A stretch of DNA of 64,000 bases from an uncultured Granulosicoccaceae bacterium (GCA_937998875.1 CALLBO010000004.1:1-64000); one strand, 5' to 3'. Counted from the first letter of the stretch, positions 17,773-28,466 are shown. Numbers and translations: made by a program. Notes: generated by a model from the letters alone, not told the origin.

Positions 17773-18744
17773 TCAGCGCCCTGCCATTCTTATACGAGGA
17801 TCAATAAAAACGTACAGCAAATCTACTATCAGGTTAACCACAACGAAAACCAAAGCCACAAAACACAGGTAGGCAGCCATAATCGGGACATCGGCAAAAT
17901 CGACTGCCTGAATAAACATAAGACCGGTACCGGGCCATTGAAAGACGGTTTCTGTAATTACCGAGAACGCGATAAGCCCTCCAATATTAATACCGATGAT
18001 AGTGATGACCGGTACAAGTGTATTTTTTAGTGCGTGCACAAAATTGATTGATCGCTCAGACAATCCGCGTGCCCGGGCAAACTTGATGTAGTCCGTTTGC
18101 ATGACCTCAAGCATTTCAGACCGCACCAAACGAAGTATCATAGTTAACTGAAATAGACTTAACGTCAGCGCGGGTAAGATGATCGAACGCCAGCCATCAA
18201 CCGATAAAAAGCTTGTTTTCCACCAACCAATTTCCACCAGGCCAGCACGTCCGGACGACGGTAGCCAGCGAAGTGTAACTGCGAACAGATAGATTAGGGC
18301 AATACCGATGATAAATGTCGGCAACGAAACGCCTACCAGTGATGATGACAGGATCGTTTTAGACAACCACCCATCTCGTCTGATACCTGTATAGACACCT
18401 GCGCCAATACCGAGTATCAGAGCTATCACTGCCGATACCGCAACCAATTCAAGCGTAGCGGGCAAACGTTCTTTAATCAACTCATCTACTGGACGTCTGA
18501 CCCGGTAACTCAGACCGAATTCACCCCTGACTGCGTTACCCACAAAGCGCACATACTGAACAATAATAGGATCATCGAGTCCGAGATTTTCTCGTATTCG
18601 AAGACGGTCTTCGCGTGTTGCTTCCTGCCCAACCATATTGTTGACAGGATCACCTACGAAGTTGAAGAGAGAAAAAGAGATCAACGAGACCGCGGCCATA
18701 ACCAGAATTGACTGACCGAGACGTCGAATAATATAGGCAAGCAT
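17773..18744 (-). CDS. Peptide ABC transporter permease, DppB-type
   Basis: This 323-aa permease begins MLAYIIRRLGQSILVM, the typical DppB N-terminus with helix 1. It contains the DppB periplasmic block (ENLGLDDPIIVQYVRFVGNA) and the EAA-loop segment (YIKFARARGLSERSINFVHAL) that contacts the ATPase. Six transmembrane helices are expected. It is separated from the substrate-binding protein gene by about 90 bp containing a terminator-like hairpin, so expression is probably stepped down from the binding protein. The downstream DppC frame begins within a few bases of its stop. Confidence 0.93.
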   Translation of the reverse strand: MLAYIIRRLGQSILVMAAVSLISFSLFNFVGDPVNNMVGQEATREDRLRIRENLGLDDPIIVQYVRFVGNAVRGEFGLSYRVRRPVDELIKERLPATLELVAVSAVIALILGIGAGVYTGIRRDGWLSKTILSSSLVGVSLPTFIIGIALIYLFAVTLRWLPSSGRAGLVEIGWWKTSFLSVDGWRSIILPALTLSLFQLTMILRLVRSEMLEVMQTDYIKFARARGLSERSINFVHALKNTLVPVITIIGINIGGLIAFSVITETVFQWPGTGLMFIQAVDFADVPIMAAYLCFVALVFVVVNLIVDLLYVFIDPRIRMAGR

Positions 18745-18791
18745 ATAGGTTTTATTATCCCACCTTGAACAAGCGCGTAGAACAGCACCAC

Positions 18792-18822
18792 AAAAAAGGG
18801 CAGTGAGAAGTCACTGCCCTTT
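18792..18822 (-). terminator. Hairpin with U-tract between binding-protein and permease genes
   Basis: On the minus strand GGGCAGTGA, loop CTTC, TCACTGCCC is followed by six T residues. The 9-bp perfect stem and T-run make a canonical intrinsic terminator. Because the permease genes continue downstream, it probably acts as a partial terminator that keeps the binding protein in excess. Confidence 0.85.
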
Positions 18823-18833
18823 CAGGTATAGCT

Positions 18834-20399
18834 TTACTTCATTACCGCGAAGCGAGGACGGAAGGCATCGTCAGAGGCGATGGGTGCATCGACTTTTTCA
18901 GACATGCCCCATGCAATCACCTGGTGATGGATTGGAATGTATGGCATATCTTTTCGAACTTCAGTCCACGCCTCGTCAATCATATTCGTGCGTTTATCAG
19001 CATCAGTCTCGGAAGCGATCATTTTGGTGATCTCGTTGACTTTCTCATTGTTGTAACCCGCCGCATTCCACGAGCCTTCTACGTCTAGCAGATAAGAGAA
19101 AACATAGTGGCTATCAAGTGTTGGTACACCCCAACCCAGCATGTAGAAGTCAGTTTCACGATTCTGTATCTTCGGGAAGTGCTGTGATTTTGGAATTGCT
19201 TCCAGATTAACCTTTACGCCAACCTTTGCAAGCATCGCAACTGCTGCCTGGCAGATTTTCTCATCATTGTTGTAGCGATTGTTCGGGCAATCCAAACGTA
19301 CTGAGAAACCATCTGGATAACCTGCCTCTGCCAACAAGGCTTTTGATTTTTCCAAATCAAATGGAATCTCTGCATCCTGATCAGGTGTGTTACCGAGAAC
19401 ACCAGGAGAGGTGATCATGCCGGCCGGAAAGCTTAATCCTTCCATCACTACACGCTGAATTGCTTTACGATCAATAGCGAGATTCATAGCTTCGCGAACT
19501 TTAACGTCTGCGAACGGGTTTTTACCTTTCACATCGGAAGTACGCAATTCTTCTACACCTGCATCCATACCGAAGAAGATGGTTCGTACCTGAGGAACAG
19601 TGATTGTCTTAAGACCGTCTGCACCTTCAATTCGTTTTAGATCCTGAAGCGGCGGATCGAGAACAAAATCAACTTCGTTTGAGAGCAGTGCTGCAACACG
19701 AGTGGCCGCATTTCCTATTGGACGATACTCAAGGCGGTCAACATTGCCCGGGAATTCTCCCTTACCCCACCAATCACCGTTTGCTTCCATGATGGTTTCT
19801 TCATCAGGAGCTCGCGATACAAGTTTAAATGGTCCGGTACCGTTAGTATTGCGTACCGCGAAAGTCTCTTCACCATCTGCAAAGTTCTGTGGATTGACAA
19901 CGTCGTTTGCTTCAGCCCAACCCTTATCCATAATATACAGGGAGGTTAGCTGGTTTGGCAGAATTGGGTTTACACCATTCGTCACAAGTTCAATGGTGTG
20001 ATCATCAACAACATTGATTTCAGTGACTGATTTAATCTGCTCTTTATAATCCGACGCTTCGTGTCTGGCGCGTTCGAAAGAGAAGACAACATCTTCTGCA
20101 GTGAAATCTTCACCGCCGTGAAACTTCACGCCTTGGCGGAGCTTAAAAGTCCATACGTTGTCAGCAAGGTCCCAGGATTCTGCCAACTCAGGCAACAGGG
20201 TCATTTCAGAATCACGAGTCACCAGCGACTCATACATCATGCCGTTCATGGCGATAGTCGGGGATTCATTCTGGGAGTGCGGATCAAGTGTGAGTGCGTC
20301 ACCCTGGCTGGTCCAGCGAAGTACATTTTCTGCCAGTACCTGCCCGGAGGACAAGGCCATCGCAACAGCACTTGCGACAAGAATTTTGCGGTTAGTCAT
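18834..20399 (-). CDS. Peptide ABC transporter substrate-binding protein (SBP family 5)
   Basis: This 521-aa periplasmic binding protein has a Sec signal peptide with likely cleavage after SSGQVLA (about residue 23). Family-5 features include LTLDPHSQNESPTIAMNG near the N-terminus, LRQGVKFHGGEDFTAEDV, and DVKVREAMNLAIDRKAI. Such proteins bind di- or oligopeptides, nickel or other ligands. With the divergent M20 peptidase a peptide-like ligand is likely. It is the first gene of the operon and is followed by an intrinsic terminator. Confidence 0.93.
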   Translation of the reverse strand: MTNRKILVASAVAMALSSGQVLAENVLRWTSQGDALTLDPHSQNESPTIAMNGMMYESLVTRDSEMTLLPELAESWDLADNVWTFKLRQGVKFHGGEDFTAEDVVFSFERARHEASDYKEQIKSVTEINVVDDHTIELVTNGVNPILPNQLTSLYIMDKGWAEANDVVNPQNFADGEETFAVRNTNGTGPFKLVSRAPDEETIMEANGDWWGKGEFPGNVDRLEYRPIGNAATRVAALLSNEVDFVLDPPLQDLKRIEGADGLKTITVPQVRTIFFGMDAGVEELRTSDVKGKNPFADVKVREAMNLAIDRKAIQRVVMEGLSFPAGMITSPGVLGNTPDQDAEIPFDLEKSKALLAEAGYPDGFSVRLDCPNNRYNNDEKICQAAVAMLAKVGVKVNLEAIPKSQHFPKIQNRETDFYMLGWGVPTLDSHYVFSYLLDVEGSWNAAGYNNEKVNEITKMIASETDADKRTNMIDEAWTEVRKDMPYIPIHHQVIAWGMSEKVDAPIASDDAFRPRFAVMK

Positions 20400-20651
20400 T
20401 TGATATGATTCCTCATTGGAGTTTCTCTTCTCGGCTATTCGTGATGTCAGATTCGGGTCAGTATCCGATAGGACACTACTGTCAGCCGATTGCTTCCATT
20501 CTTACACATTTTCCGGATTCGAGCAGTCAGCAATCGACATGTCGAGAGAATTTCGACCGGATACACAGGCTCCGGCACATTGGATACCGGCATTTGTCAC
20601 CCGGGGTTCAAATTGGTTTACCCTGTCGCACACAACACAGTGAGAAGAACA

Positions 20652-22043
20652 ATGGCTGGTACCCGCGAAAATGCCATCACCCGCGCTGATAGCTACATTG
20701 ACAACGGTGATTTTGAAACCGAGCTGGCACGCCGCGTCGCTATCAGAACCGAAAGTCAGTTGCCGAATAACGCCCACTCGTTGAACGACTACCTACAGCG
20801 TGAAATGGTTCCGGCATTCGAGCAAATGGACTTCACCTGCACAGTATTTGACAACCCGGTGGTCGGGAATGGCCCGGTGTTACTTGCGGAGCGGCATGAG
20901 TCTGACGCGTACTCGACGGTGTTGGGCTACGGCCATGGTGATGTCATCATCGGTCAGGAAGATCAATGGCAAAAAGGCATGGGACCGTGGAAGTTACATC
21001 GCGACGGCGACACGTTATACGGACGCGGTACCGCAGACAACAAAGCGCAACATACCATTAACATGGCAGCGTTACGCTGTGTATTAAAAGAAAAAGGTCG
21101 TCTCGGTTTCAACGCAAAGATGCTCATAGAGATGGGCGAGGAAGCAGGCTCTGTCGGACTACGTGAAATTATCACTGCTAACAAAGACAGTTTCAGCGCC
21201 GATGTGTTTATAGGATCAGATGGTCCGAGAGTAGATCCCGCAACACCTACACTGACGCTAGGTTCACGCGGTGCTATTAACTTTGAGCTTGTTGTTAATT
21301 TACGGGACGGCGCACATCACTCAGGCAACTGGGGTGGATTAATTGCAGATCCGGCTATTATTCTGGCTAGCGCACTGGCAAGCATTACCAGCAACAACGG
21401 GCAGATACAAATAGCGGATTGGCTGCCTGAACGATCGGATGCAGTGAAAAAAGCACTTCGTAATGTTGAAGTAACGGGCGGCAACAATGCACCGGCAATA
21501 GACCACAACTGGGGTGATCCCAGTCTTACACCTGCTGAGAAAGTCTATAGCTCAAACAGTTTTGCAATATTGGCTATGTCGAGTGGCAACATCGACAAGC
21601 CGGTCAATGCCATTTCTCCAACGGCAAAGGCGCACTGTCAACTGCGTTACTTTGCTGGAACCAATGAAGCGCAGATCTTACCCGCACTTCGCAGGCATCT
21701 CGATGACCACGGTTTTGAGCAAGTATTTATTAACAGTAAACCTGAAAAAAACGGTGCACGATTCTCTGCGGCAAGAACCGAACCCGACAACCCGTGGGTA
21801 GTGTTTGTTGCAGATTCCATGAAACATACTAACCAGCAAGCTCCGGTTATTCTACCCAGCATGGGTGGTTCGATATGCAATGACCTGTTCACTGATCTGC
21901 TCGGCCTGCCTGCCATCTGGATACCACACTCTTACGCAGGATGCTCACAGCACGCACCGGACGAGCACGTTCTACTGCCCCTATGTCGCAATGCAATGGC
22001 AACTATGACAGGAATTTACTGGGACTTGGGTGCAGCGGTGTAA
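20652..22043 (+). CDS. M20-family metallopeptidase / dipeptidase-like hydrolase
   Basis: This 463-aa zinc amidohydrolase/peptidase has metal-ligand motifs GYGHGDV (His), GRGTADNKAQ (bridging Asp), EMGEEAGS (catalytic and ligand Glu) and a C-terminal His in WIPHSYAGCSQHAP. The ORF track frame opens 54 codons earlier, in sequence that overlaps the divergent promoter. I choose ATG 20652 (MAGTRENAI), preceded by AGAAGAA, which gives the normal family length. It is divergent from the peptide ABC operon, so it probably hydrolyses the imported peptide or N-acyl amino acid in the cytoplasm. The exact substrate is unknown. Confidence 0.88.
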   Translation: MAGTRENAITRADSYIDNGDFETELARRVAIRTESQLPNNAHSLNDYLQREMVPAFEQMDFTCTVFDNPVVGNGPVLLAERHESDAYSTVLGYGHGDVIIGQEDQWQKGMGPWKLHRDGDTLYGRGTADNKAQHTINMAALRCVLKEKGRLGFNAKMLIEMGEEAGSVGLREIITANKDSFSADVFIGSDGPRVDPATPTLTLGSRGAINFELVVNLRDGAHHSGNWGGLIADPAIILASALASITSNNGQIQIADWLPERSDAVKKALRNVEVTGGNNAPAIDHNWGDPSLTPAEKVYSSNSFAILAMSSGNIDKPVNAISPTAKAHCQLRYFAGTNEAQILPALRRHLDDHGFEQVFINSKPEKNGARFSAARTEPDNPWVVFVADSMKHTNQQAPVILPSMGGSICNDLFTDLLGLPAIWIPHSYAGCSQHAPDEHVLLPLCRNAMATMTGIYWDLGAAV

Positions 22044-22165
22044 CCCCATCGGGCCACCTAGTTCCGGCATTCTTAATAAAACCACAGCCCTGAGCGTTGT
22101 TAGATTTGTGCGAGCACGCCAAACACCTGACTACAATCGTTCAATGAGCTATTAAACGATAACCT

Positions 22166-23767
22166 CTACACTAGTCCGGACTGCTCGCGCGTTGCCATAA
22201 ACTCAATATCCGGCCATCTTTCCAGGGTCATTTGAAGATTCACTCTTGTGGGCGCGAGATATACCAGCTCGTCAGCATGATCAATAGATAGATTCGCTGC
22301 CGCTTTGGTTTTGAAGTCCTTGAGCATCTTTTCATCAAAAACCTTAACCCAACGTGCCTGTTGTACACCCACAGTTTCAAACTGACAGTCTACCTTGTAT
22401 TCATCCTGCAAACGCTGGGCGACCACATCAAACTGAAGTATCCCTACTGCGCCCAATATCAGATCATTGTTGTTGATCGGTTTAAATAGCTGCGTAGCGC
22501 CCTCTTCGCACAACTGGCCAAGCCCTTTCTGCAGAGCCTTCATCTTCAGTGGATCCTTAAGTACCGCGCGACGGAATAATTCCGGAGCAAAATTCGGTAT
22601 GCCGGTAAATAGCAAATCTTCGTTGATGGTAAACGTATCACCAATTCTAATTGTGCCATGGTTGTGCACGCCGATAATGTCGCCACTGAAGGCTTCATCA
22701 AGACTGCCACGGTCAGAGGCAAAGAATGTCAACGCATCCGAAAATTTGATATCTTTTTTGATTCGCACATGCTTTGCTTTCATGCCCTTTTGATATTTGC
22801 CGGAGCAAATGCGTAAAAACGCTATCCGATCGCGATGCATCGGATCCATGTTTGCCTGAATTTTAAAAACAAAGCCGGTAAAGTTTTCTTCCAGCGGATC
22901 AACCTCCCGGGTTAACGTTTCACGTGGCTGTGGCTTGGGCGCGTGCTCTACAAAGTCATCCAGTAATTCAGCGATACCAAAGTTGTTGATGGCAGAGCCG
23001 AAGAACACGGGGGTTAATTTACCCTCACGATACTGCTCAAGATTGAATTTGTTGCTGGCACCTTGCACCAGTTCTATCTCTTCACGAAATTCCTGAGCCA
23101 TATCTTCACCGATGATCTCATCAATCTTCGGGTTATCCAGCCCTTCAACAACCTCACCTTCCTGTACCTTGCCGCCATGCGTCGGTGAATAAAAATGTAC
23201 AGTATTTCGAGTCAGGTGATACACGCCTTTAAAACGCTTGCCCATACCGATGGGCCAGGTGATCGGTGCACAGTTGATGTTGAGCATCTGTTCGACTTCA
23301 TCCATCAGATCAATCGGATCACGACCCTCGCGGTCCAGCTTGTTGATAAATGTCATCACCGGTGTGGTGCGCAGACGACAAACCTCCATCAGCTTTTCTG
23401 TTCTGGGCTCAACACCCTTGGCTACGTCTATCACCATCAAGGCAGAGTCCACTGCTGTCAGCGTCCGGTAGGTGTCTTCAGAGAAATCTTCATGACCCGG
23501 GGTGTCCAGCAGGTTGACGATGCGGTCTTTATACGGAAACTGCATCACCGATGATGTCACAGAGATACCACGCTCCTGCTCCATCGTCATCCAGTCAGAG
23601 GTGGCGTGGCGCGCTGCTTTACGGCCCTTGACGGTCCCTGCCAGCTGGATAGCACCGCCGAACAACAGAAGTTTTTCAGTCAGTGTGGTTTTGCCTGCAT
23701 CCGGATGTGAAATAATGGCAAATGTGCGACGCCGGTTTATTTCACTGGAAAGGTTGCTGTCAGCCAT
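22166..23767 (-). CDS. prfC: Peptide chain release factor 3
   Basis: RF3 is the GTPase that removes RF1/RF2 from the ribosome after peptide release. The 533-aa protein has all G motifs: [26 protein letters not shown] and [12 protein letters not shown]. It also has the RF3-specific C-terminal domain ([19 protein letters not shown]). The ORF track start at 23878 adds 37 residues. [21 protein letters not shown] at 23767 matches the family N-terminus and E. coli length (529). No paralogue or frameshift is seen. Confidence 0.95.
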   Translation of the reverse strand: MADSNLSSEINRRRTFAIISHPDAGKTTLTEKLLLFGGAIQLAGTVKGRKAARHATSDWMTMEQERGISVTSSVMQFPYKDRIVNLLDTPGHEDFSEDTYRTLTAVDSALMVIDVAKGVEPRTEKLMEVCRLRTTPVMTFINKLDREGRDPIDLMDEVEQMLNINCAPITWPIGMGKRFKGVYHLTRNTVHFYSPTHGGKVQEGEVVEGLDNPKIDEIIGEDMAQEFREEIELVQGASNKFNLEQYREGKLTPVFFGSAINNFGIAELLDDFVEHAPKPQPRETLTREVDPLEENFTGFVFKIQANMDPMHRDRIAFLRICSGKYQKGMKAKHVRIKKDIKFSDALTFFASDRGSLDEAFSGDIIGVHNHGTIRIGDTFTINEDLLFTGIPNFAPELFRRAVLKDPLKMKALQKGLGQLCEEGATQLFKPINNNDLILGAVGILQFDVVAQRLQDEYKVDCQFETVGVQQARWVKVFDEKMLKDFKTKAAANLSIDHADELVYLAPTRVNLQMTLERWPDIEFMATREQSGLV

Positions 23768-24022
23768 AAAGTTACGTAGATCTGTCTGTTTGGTGCGGTG
23801 CAAACGAAGCCCGGTATTGTAGCTTATCTGGCTCGCATTTATCCCGTTATAGGCCGTTACTTGCACTGTTAAGAACAACCCGCGCCTTCAGGACTCCGGA
23901 GGATAACCTCCCGGATACCTCGCCATAATCATTATTAAGCCCGGGCCAACCCGTGGACCAGATTTGACCACCTACTTTATCGTGTTAGATTTGTTAATTC
24001 AGGTACAGCGCGACAGTGCACT

Positions 24023-24538
24023 TCAGATATCATCTGCGGTTTTTATAATCGTCAAATCGCGAGACAGGACGAGCGCATCTTCCCGATTACGACGGTTGGT
24101 CTTGCGCGATTTTGCATTTGTACCGGGTCGCAATCGATAGTAGTTGTCGCGACGACCGATTTCCACAAACCCCAACGACTCATAAAGTGCTATCGCGGCA
24201 TGATTCGATTCGCGTACCTCCAGAAAAATCACTTTCGCAGCATGTACCATGACTGTAGCTATACACTGCTGCACAAGGGTTCTGGCATAGCCCTGGCCTC
24301 GATGGGCCGGGTCAACACAGATATTCAGGATATGAGACTCTCCTGCACCACTGCTGGCAAAGGCATAACCGCGTATCTCATCTGCCTCACAAAGTGTCAG
24401 TGCGTGGTAGCCTACTTCAAGGCAATTACGCATCAGGTCTTCAGACCAGGGGAAATCGTAGCAAGCCCGTTCTATGCGAAGAACCTGAGGGAGGTCATCT
24501 GTACTCAAGGTACGAATCGACAGCGTCTGCTCGGTCAT
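24023..24538 (-). CDS. rimI: Ribosomal-protein-S18-alanine N-acetyltransferase
   Basis: This GNAT acetyltransferase, if true RimI, acetylates the N-terminal alanine of ribosomal protein S18. The acetyl-CoA motif is ICVDPAHRGQGYARTLV, and the RimI-typical C-terminal part (LEVRESNHAAIALYESLGFVEIGRRDNYY) is present, including the downstream EDA segment (NREDALVLS). At 171 aa from ATG 24538 it is slightly longer than E. coli RimI. The track start at 24556 is a TTG six residues upstream. The UDG-like gene follows upstream on the same strand, in the position where holD often stands beside rimI. Confidence 0.85.
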   Translation of the reverse strand: MTEQTLSIRTLSTDDLPQVLRIERACYDFPWSEDLMRNCLEVGYHALTLCEADEIRGYAFASSGAGESHILNICVDPAHRGQGYARTLVQQCIATVMVHAAKVIFLEVRESNHAAIALYESLGFVEIGRRDNYYRLRPGTNAKSRKTNRRNREDALVLSRDLTIIKTADDI

Positions 24539-24656
24539 CGCCTCGGCCACATACAATAGGGGCCACCGTACAATTCTGATGCTCGCAGGTGCAAACGGAT
24601 AATTCTAACGTTGAACTCGATTTCGCAGGTATAGAAACGCAACTGCACGGCACCCG

Positions 24657-25283
24657 TTACGCCTGAGTCAGCCACTGACGCAACTGCTTAAGATCTTCCC
24701 AGGCAGGACGTTTTAATTCCGGGTTATCCAGCAGAACCTGCGGATGAAAACTCACAACCACGAATCCCTTCAAAGACGGCACTTCATGTCGGACTCCGCG
24801 AACCGGCCGCAATGATGTCGGATCACCACCGGCATTTATCAACATAATAATTGCTTTTGGATTTACAGATGCTTCCAGCTGACTAACGGGTATTGCATCA
24901 TCTGCCACTGAAACTCCAGCATGCAACCACATCGAAGAATCCAGCCCGATTGCATCAAACATGGAGCCGAGCAGTTTTCGGCATTCTCCGGTCAAATTCA
25001 GCTCTTCAGTGATCAGCAGCAGTTCAGCGGGCTTCGCAGGTTCACTGCAACTCACCCGCCAGTTTTCAACATCAGCTGCAAGCTTTGAGACCGAAAGATC
25101 GGTTTGCGTGTCAGGATCAGAGCTCAATGGTGCCGCACGCGACTCCGCTGCACTCCCGGAAACAGAAGAACCGACCACCGCCGCAGCGTCAAACGAACTG
25201 TCGCGATCTACCCATAGATCAATACCCATGGCTTTCAGATATTGTCGGTCTATCCCGGATTGATCATTTTGTTTTTCAGGCAT
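24657..25283 (-). CDS. Degenerate uracil-DNA-glycosylase-fold protein
   Basis: This 208-aa protein begins with RQYLKAMGIDLWVDR, which resembles the start of proteobacterial UDG-like proteins. It ends with FHPQVLLDNPELKRPAWEDL, close to the HPxxLL...K..AW.DL block of family-4 uracil-DNA glycosylases. The GEAPG active-site motif and Fe-S cysteines of that family are not visible, and a Ser/Ala-rich region fills residues 35-75. Catalytic glycosylase activity is unlikely. Its place beside rimI is where holD (DNA polymerase III psi) is often found, so a psi-like clamp-loader role is a speculative option. A hypothetical label is the safe one. Confidence 0.7.
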   Translation of the reverse strand: MPEKQNDQSGIDRQYLKAMGIDLWVDRDSSFDAAAVVGSSVSGSAAESRAAPLSSDPDTQTDLSVSKLAADVENWRVSCSEPAKPAELLLITEELNLTGECRKLLGSMFDAIGLDSSMWLHAGVSVADDAIPVSQLEASVNPKAIIMLINAGGDPTSLRPVRGVRHEVPSLKGFVVVSFHPQVLLDNPELKRPAWEDLKQLRQWLTQA

Positions 25284-25304
25284 GCGTGATTACGGCTAAT
25301 GAAT

Positions 25305-26075
25305 CTATTTTTGAGATGTCTCGACACGACGTTTGCGACGTCTGAACCATCGAAATAACTCAAACACCGGGCCCGACAGTGCATAGACAACAAAACCTGA
25401 AAACAGCACTCCCGGAGGATCAAGCGAGGTAAACACAAACACCAATACCAACATCAGCAAAACAAAAAACGGTACACGTTTGTTGCTGCCAATATCCTTA
25501 AAGCTGTAGTAGCGAAAATTCGAAACCATCAACACTGCTGAACAGATAGTTACACACATTGCCAGCAGCGTTAACTGACTGCCGGTATATCCATTGTCGT
25601 GAAATACCCATACGGTGCAAACCAGAACGGCAGCCGCTGCAGGACTTGCGAGGCCCTTAAAAAATCTTTTATCTACTGTCCCAATCTGGACATTAAATCG
25701 CGCCAGCCTCAATGCTGCACAGGCAGTGAACAAAAATGCCGCAACCCACCCGGCCTGCCCGAATCCTTGTCTTGAGACATTGTGCAACGACCACTCATAC
25801 ATAATGAGTGACGGGGCCAGACCAAAAGAAACCATGTCTGACAGACTATCGTACTCTGCACCAAAGTCGCTCATGGTGTTAGTCAGACGTGCAATCCGGC
25901 CATCGAGTCCGTCAAGCACCATAGCTACCAGTACGGCAATCGCTGCATGCTCAAACCGATTGTTGATTGCCGCAATAACCGCATAAAAGCCTGCAAACAA
26001 AGCTGCGGTAGTGAAGAGATTTGGCAGGAGATAAATTCCCCGGCCCCTCTTGTCTTGTTCTTGTGATGTGCTCAT
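25305..26075 (-). CDS. pssA: CDP-diacylglycerol--serine O-phosphatidyltransferase
   Basis: This 256-aa membrane enzyme makes phosphatidylserine, the precursor of phosphatidylethanolamine. The CDP-alcohol phosphatidyltransferase motif DGRIARLTNTMSDFGAEYDSLSD shows all spaced Asp residues. The N-terminus RGRGIYLLPNLFTTAALFAGF is characteristic of the Bacillus-type (class II) PssA, which is found widely in gammaproteobacteria other than E. coli. About seven to eight hydrophobic segments follow, and the tail is Arg-rich. The gene stands 22 bp upstream of the UDG-like gene on the same strand. Confidence 0.93.
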   Translation of the reverse strand: MSTSQEQDKRGRGIYLLPNLFTTAALFAGFYAVIAAINNRFEHAAIAVLVAMVLDGLDGRIARLTNTMSDFGAEYDSLSDMVSFGLAPSLIMYEWSLHNVSRQGFGQAGWVAAFLFTACAALRLARFNVQIGTVDKRFFKGLASPAAAAVLVCTVWVFHDNGYTGSQLTLLAMCVTICSAVLMVSNFRYYSFKDIGSNKRVPFFVLLMLVLVFVFTSLDPPGVLFSGFVVYALSGPVFELFRWFRRRKRRVETSQK

Positions 26076-26244
26076 CTGTCCTCAGACCGCGAGTTTACTA
26101 TTGCCTCACTACACATTGCAGCAAGTGATGTGAAAGCCGATGCCCTGAAATTAGATCGACAATGTATGCACGATGCAATCAGCCATCCCTGGCTGATGCT
26201 CAGTGCAGCATGAGGTCGTGCTCAAGGCCTCAAGATAACCGGGA

Positions 26245-26745
26245 CTACACCTTCAGACCGCGTTCGCCACGGGCGATTCCAGTGGCCCCTGAGCGAACTA
26301 CCTCAAGGATCTGATCATCTCCGATTGCTTTGATGAATGAATCCATCTTTTCGATGCCTCCGGTCAACTCAATGGTAAACGTACTCTCGGTTACATCGAC
26401 AACCTTACCCTTGTAAATGTCAGCAAGTCTTTTGATTTCATCGCGCTGTGCCGCAACAGCTCGCACCTTAATCATCATCAACTCGCGCGCAACGTGTGCC
26501 GTTTCGGTTAAATCAACCAGGCGGACAACATCAACGAGCTTGTTAAGCTGTTTGGTGATCTGCTCAATCGTTCGATCATCACCGCTGGTCACCACTGTGG
26601 TGCGCGACAGAGTTGGATCATGGGTTGGAGCTACTGTTAAAGACTCAATATTATAGCCGCGCATGCTGAACAACCCTGCAACTCGGGACAATGCACCTGA
26701 TTCGTTCTCAAGCAGCATGGATATTATATGTCTGTTGGCTGCCAT
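26245..26745 (-). CDS. ilvN: Acetolactate synthase small (regulatory) subunit
   Basis: This 166-aa regulatory subunit has an N-terminal ACT domain (HIISMLLENESGALSRVAGLFSMRGYNIESL) and a C-terminal regulatory domain (ELMMIKVRAVAAQRDEI, FTIELTGGIEKMDSFI). It binds valine and activates the catalytic subunit in branched-chain amino acid synthesis. The length corresponds to IlvH/IlvN of about 160 residues. Its ATG overlaps the stop codon of the large subunit (TAATG), so the two are translationally coupled. The symbol could equally be ilvH. Confidence 0.95.
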   Translation of the reverse strand: MAANRHIISMLLENESGALSRVAGLFSMRGYNIESLTVAPTHDPTLSRTTVVTSGDDRTIEQITKQLNKLVDVVRLVDLTETAHVARELMMIKVRAVAAQRDEIKRLADIYKGKVVDVTESTFTIELTGGIEKMDSFIKAIGDDQILEVVRSGATGIARGERGLKV

Positions 26746-28466
26746 TAGCTCAGCACCCCTGTTTTAGGGTGCATACGCATCTCATGATGTCCTTTACCCG
26801 CTTCGATCATCGGATAAACGTTTTCTGAAGCATCTGTTTTGAAATCAAGAAAAACCAGTTTGTCTTTCATGGCGAATGCTTCGCGCAGCGCACCCTCAAC
26901 GTCAGATGGTTTATCGATCATCATGCCAACATGATTGTAAGACTCAGCGAGCTTTACAAAGTCAGGCAGTGCGTCGACATAGGAGTTCGAATACCTGCCT
27001 TCATAGGCAAACTCCTGCCACTGTCGCACCATACCCAGGTAACCGTTGTTCAGATTAACAACCTTGACAGGTAGGCCGTACTGCATAGCGGTAGACAGCT
27101 CTTGAAGACACATTTGAATACTTGCCTCACCGGTCACACAAGCAACATCAGCTTCAGGAAAGGCGAGTTTAACACCCAGTGCTGCCGGCAATCCAAAACC
27201 CATCGTACCCAGACCACCGGAGTTGATCCAACGACGCGGCTCATCAAAATCGTAGTATTGCGCTGCCCACATTTGATGTTGACCAACATCAGACGTCACG
27301 TAGGCATCACCATTGGTCACTTCACAAAGTTTCTGCACTACATACTGTGGCTTGATCACTTCGTCAGAGTATTCATAACCCAGACTTTTCACATCGCGCC
27401 ACTGATCAATTTGCTGCCACCAGGCTGCAATGTCTTCGGGGTTCGCACGCCGGCTGTCTTCAGCCAGCAACTCGAGCATACGCTTCAATACAACTTTTAA
27501 ATCGCCCACTATCGGCACATCAACGCCAACATTCTTGGAGATTGATGTCGGATCAATATCCACATGAATGATTTTTGCGTCGGGACAGAACTTTTCTACC
27601 TCACCCGTTACACGGTCATCAAAACGCACACCTACCGCAAGCAACACATCGCAGTGGTGCATGGCCAAATTGGCTTCATAAGTGCCATGCATTCCTAACA
27701 TGCCGACAAACTGCTGATCAGAGGCCGGGTACGCACCAAGCCCCATCAGGGTGTTGGTCACTGGATAACCAAGTTCGCGGGAGAGCTGCCGGAGTTCTTC
27801 ATGCGACTCACTCATTAACACACCGCCACCCGCATAGATCATCGGCTTTTTGGCTTGCGCGAGCAATTCCACTGCTTTGCGCACCTGCCCGACATGACCG
27901 CCGCTGACCGGTGCATACGAACGCATTGAAATTTCCTTCGGGTATTCGTAAGGAATTTTTACATTGGGCGCGGTGAAGTCTTTCGGAATATCTACAACCA
28001 CAGGCCCTGGTCTGCCGGTCGTCGCAACATAAAAGGCCTTCTTCATCACTGTGGCAATTTCATCCACGCTTTTGACCATGAGGTTGTGTTTGACACACGG
28101 ACGAGTACAACCAATGGCATCGACCTCCTGAAAAGCATCCGTACCAATATATTTGGAGGTCACCTGTCCCGTGATGATCACCATCGGAATAGAGTCGAGG
28201 TGCGCAGTTGCGATACCGGTAATGGCATTCGTCGCACCGGGGCCGGAAGTCACCAGCACGACACCCGGCTTGCCGGTAGCACGCGCGTATCCATCGGCCA
28301 TGTGGGTTGCACCCTGCTCATGGCGCACTAGTATGTGTTGCACCTGTTGTTGTCTGAATATTGCATCGTAAATATGCAGTACCGCGCCGCCCGGGTAGCC
28401 AAAGACGTACTCAACGCCTTCGTCCTGTAACGACTGAATGATTATCTCACCGCCGGATAATTCCAC
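26745..28466 (-). CDS. ilvB: Acetolactate synthase large (catalytic) subunit
   Basis: This 573-aa thiamine-diphosphate and FAD enzyme condenses pyruvate to acetolactate or acetohydroxybutyrate. It has the N-terminal [16 protein letters not shown] with the catalytic Glu in the following [17 protein letters not shown]. The ThDP/Mg motif is [17 protein letters not shown]...NLNNGYLG. Length and order with ilvN are standard. The start [10 protein letters not shown] is the first ATG of the conserved core. The symbol is used at family level (IlvB/IlvI/IlvG). Confidence 0.95.
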   Translation of the reverse strand: MELSGGEIIIQSLQDEGVEYVFGYPGGAVLHIYDAIFRQQQVQHILVRHEQGATHMADGYARATGKPGVVLVTSGPGATNAITGIATAHLDSIPMVIITGQVTSKYIGTDAFQEVDAIGCTRPCVKHNLMVKSVDEIATVMKKAFYVATTGRPGPVVVDIPKDFTAPNVKIPYEYPKEISMRSYAPVSGGHVGQVRKAVELLAQAKKPMIYAGGGVLMSESHEELRQLSRELGYPVTNTLMGLGAYPASDQQFVGMLGMHGTYEANLAMHHCDVLLAVGVRFDDRVTGEVEKFCPDAKIIHVDIDPTSISKNVGVDVPIVGDLKVVLKRMLELLAEDSRRANPEDIAAWWQQIDQWRDVKSLGYEYSDEVIKPQYVVQKLCEVTNGDAYVTSDVGQHQMWAAQYYDFDEPRRWINSGGLGTMGFGLPAALGVKLAFPEADVACVTGEASIQMCLQELSTAMQYGLPVKVVNLNNGYLGMVRQWQEFAYEGRYSNSYVDALPDFVKLAESYNHVGMMIDKPSDVEGALREAFAMKDKLVFLDFKTDASENVYPMIEAGKGHHEMRMHPKTGVLS

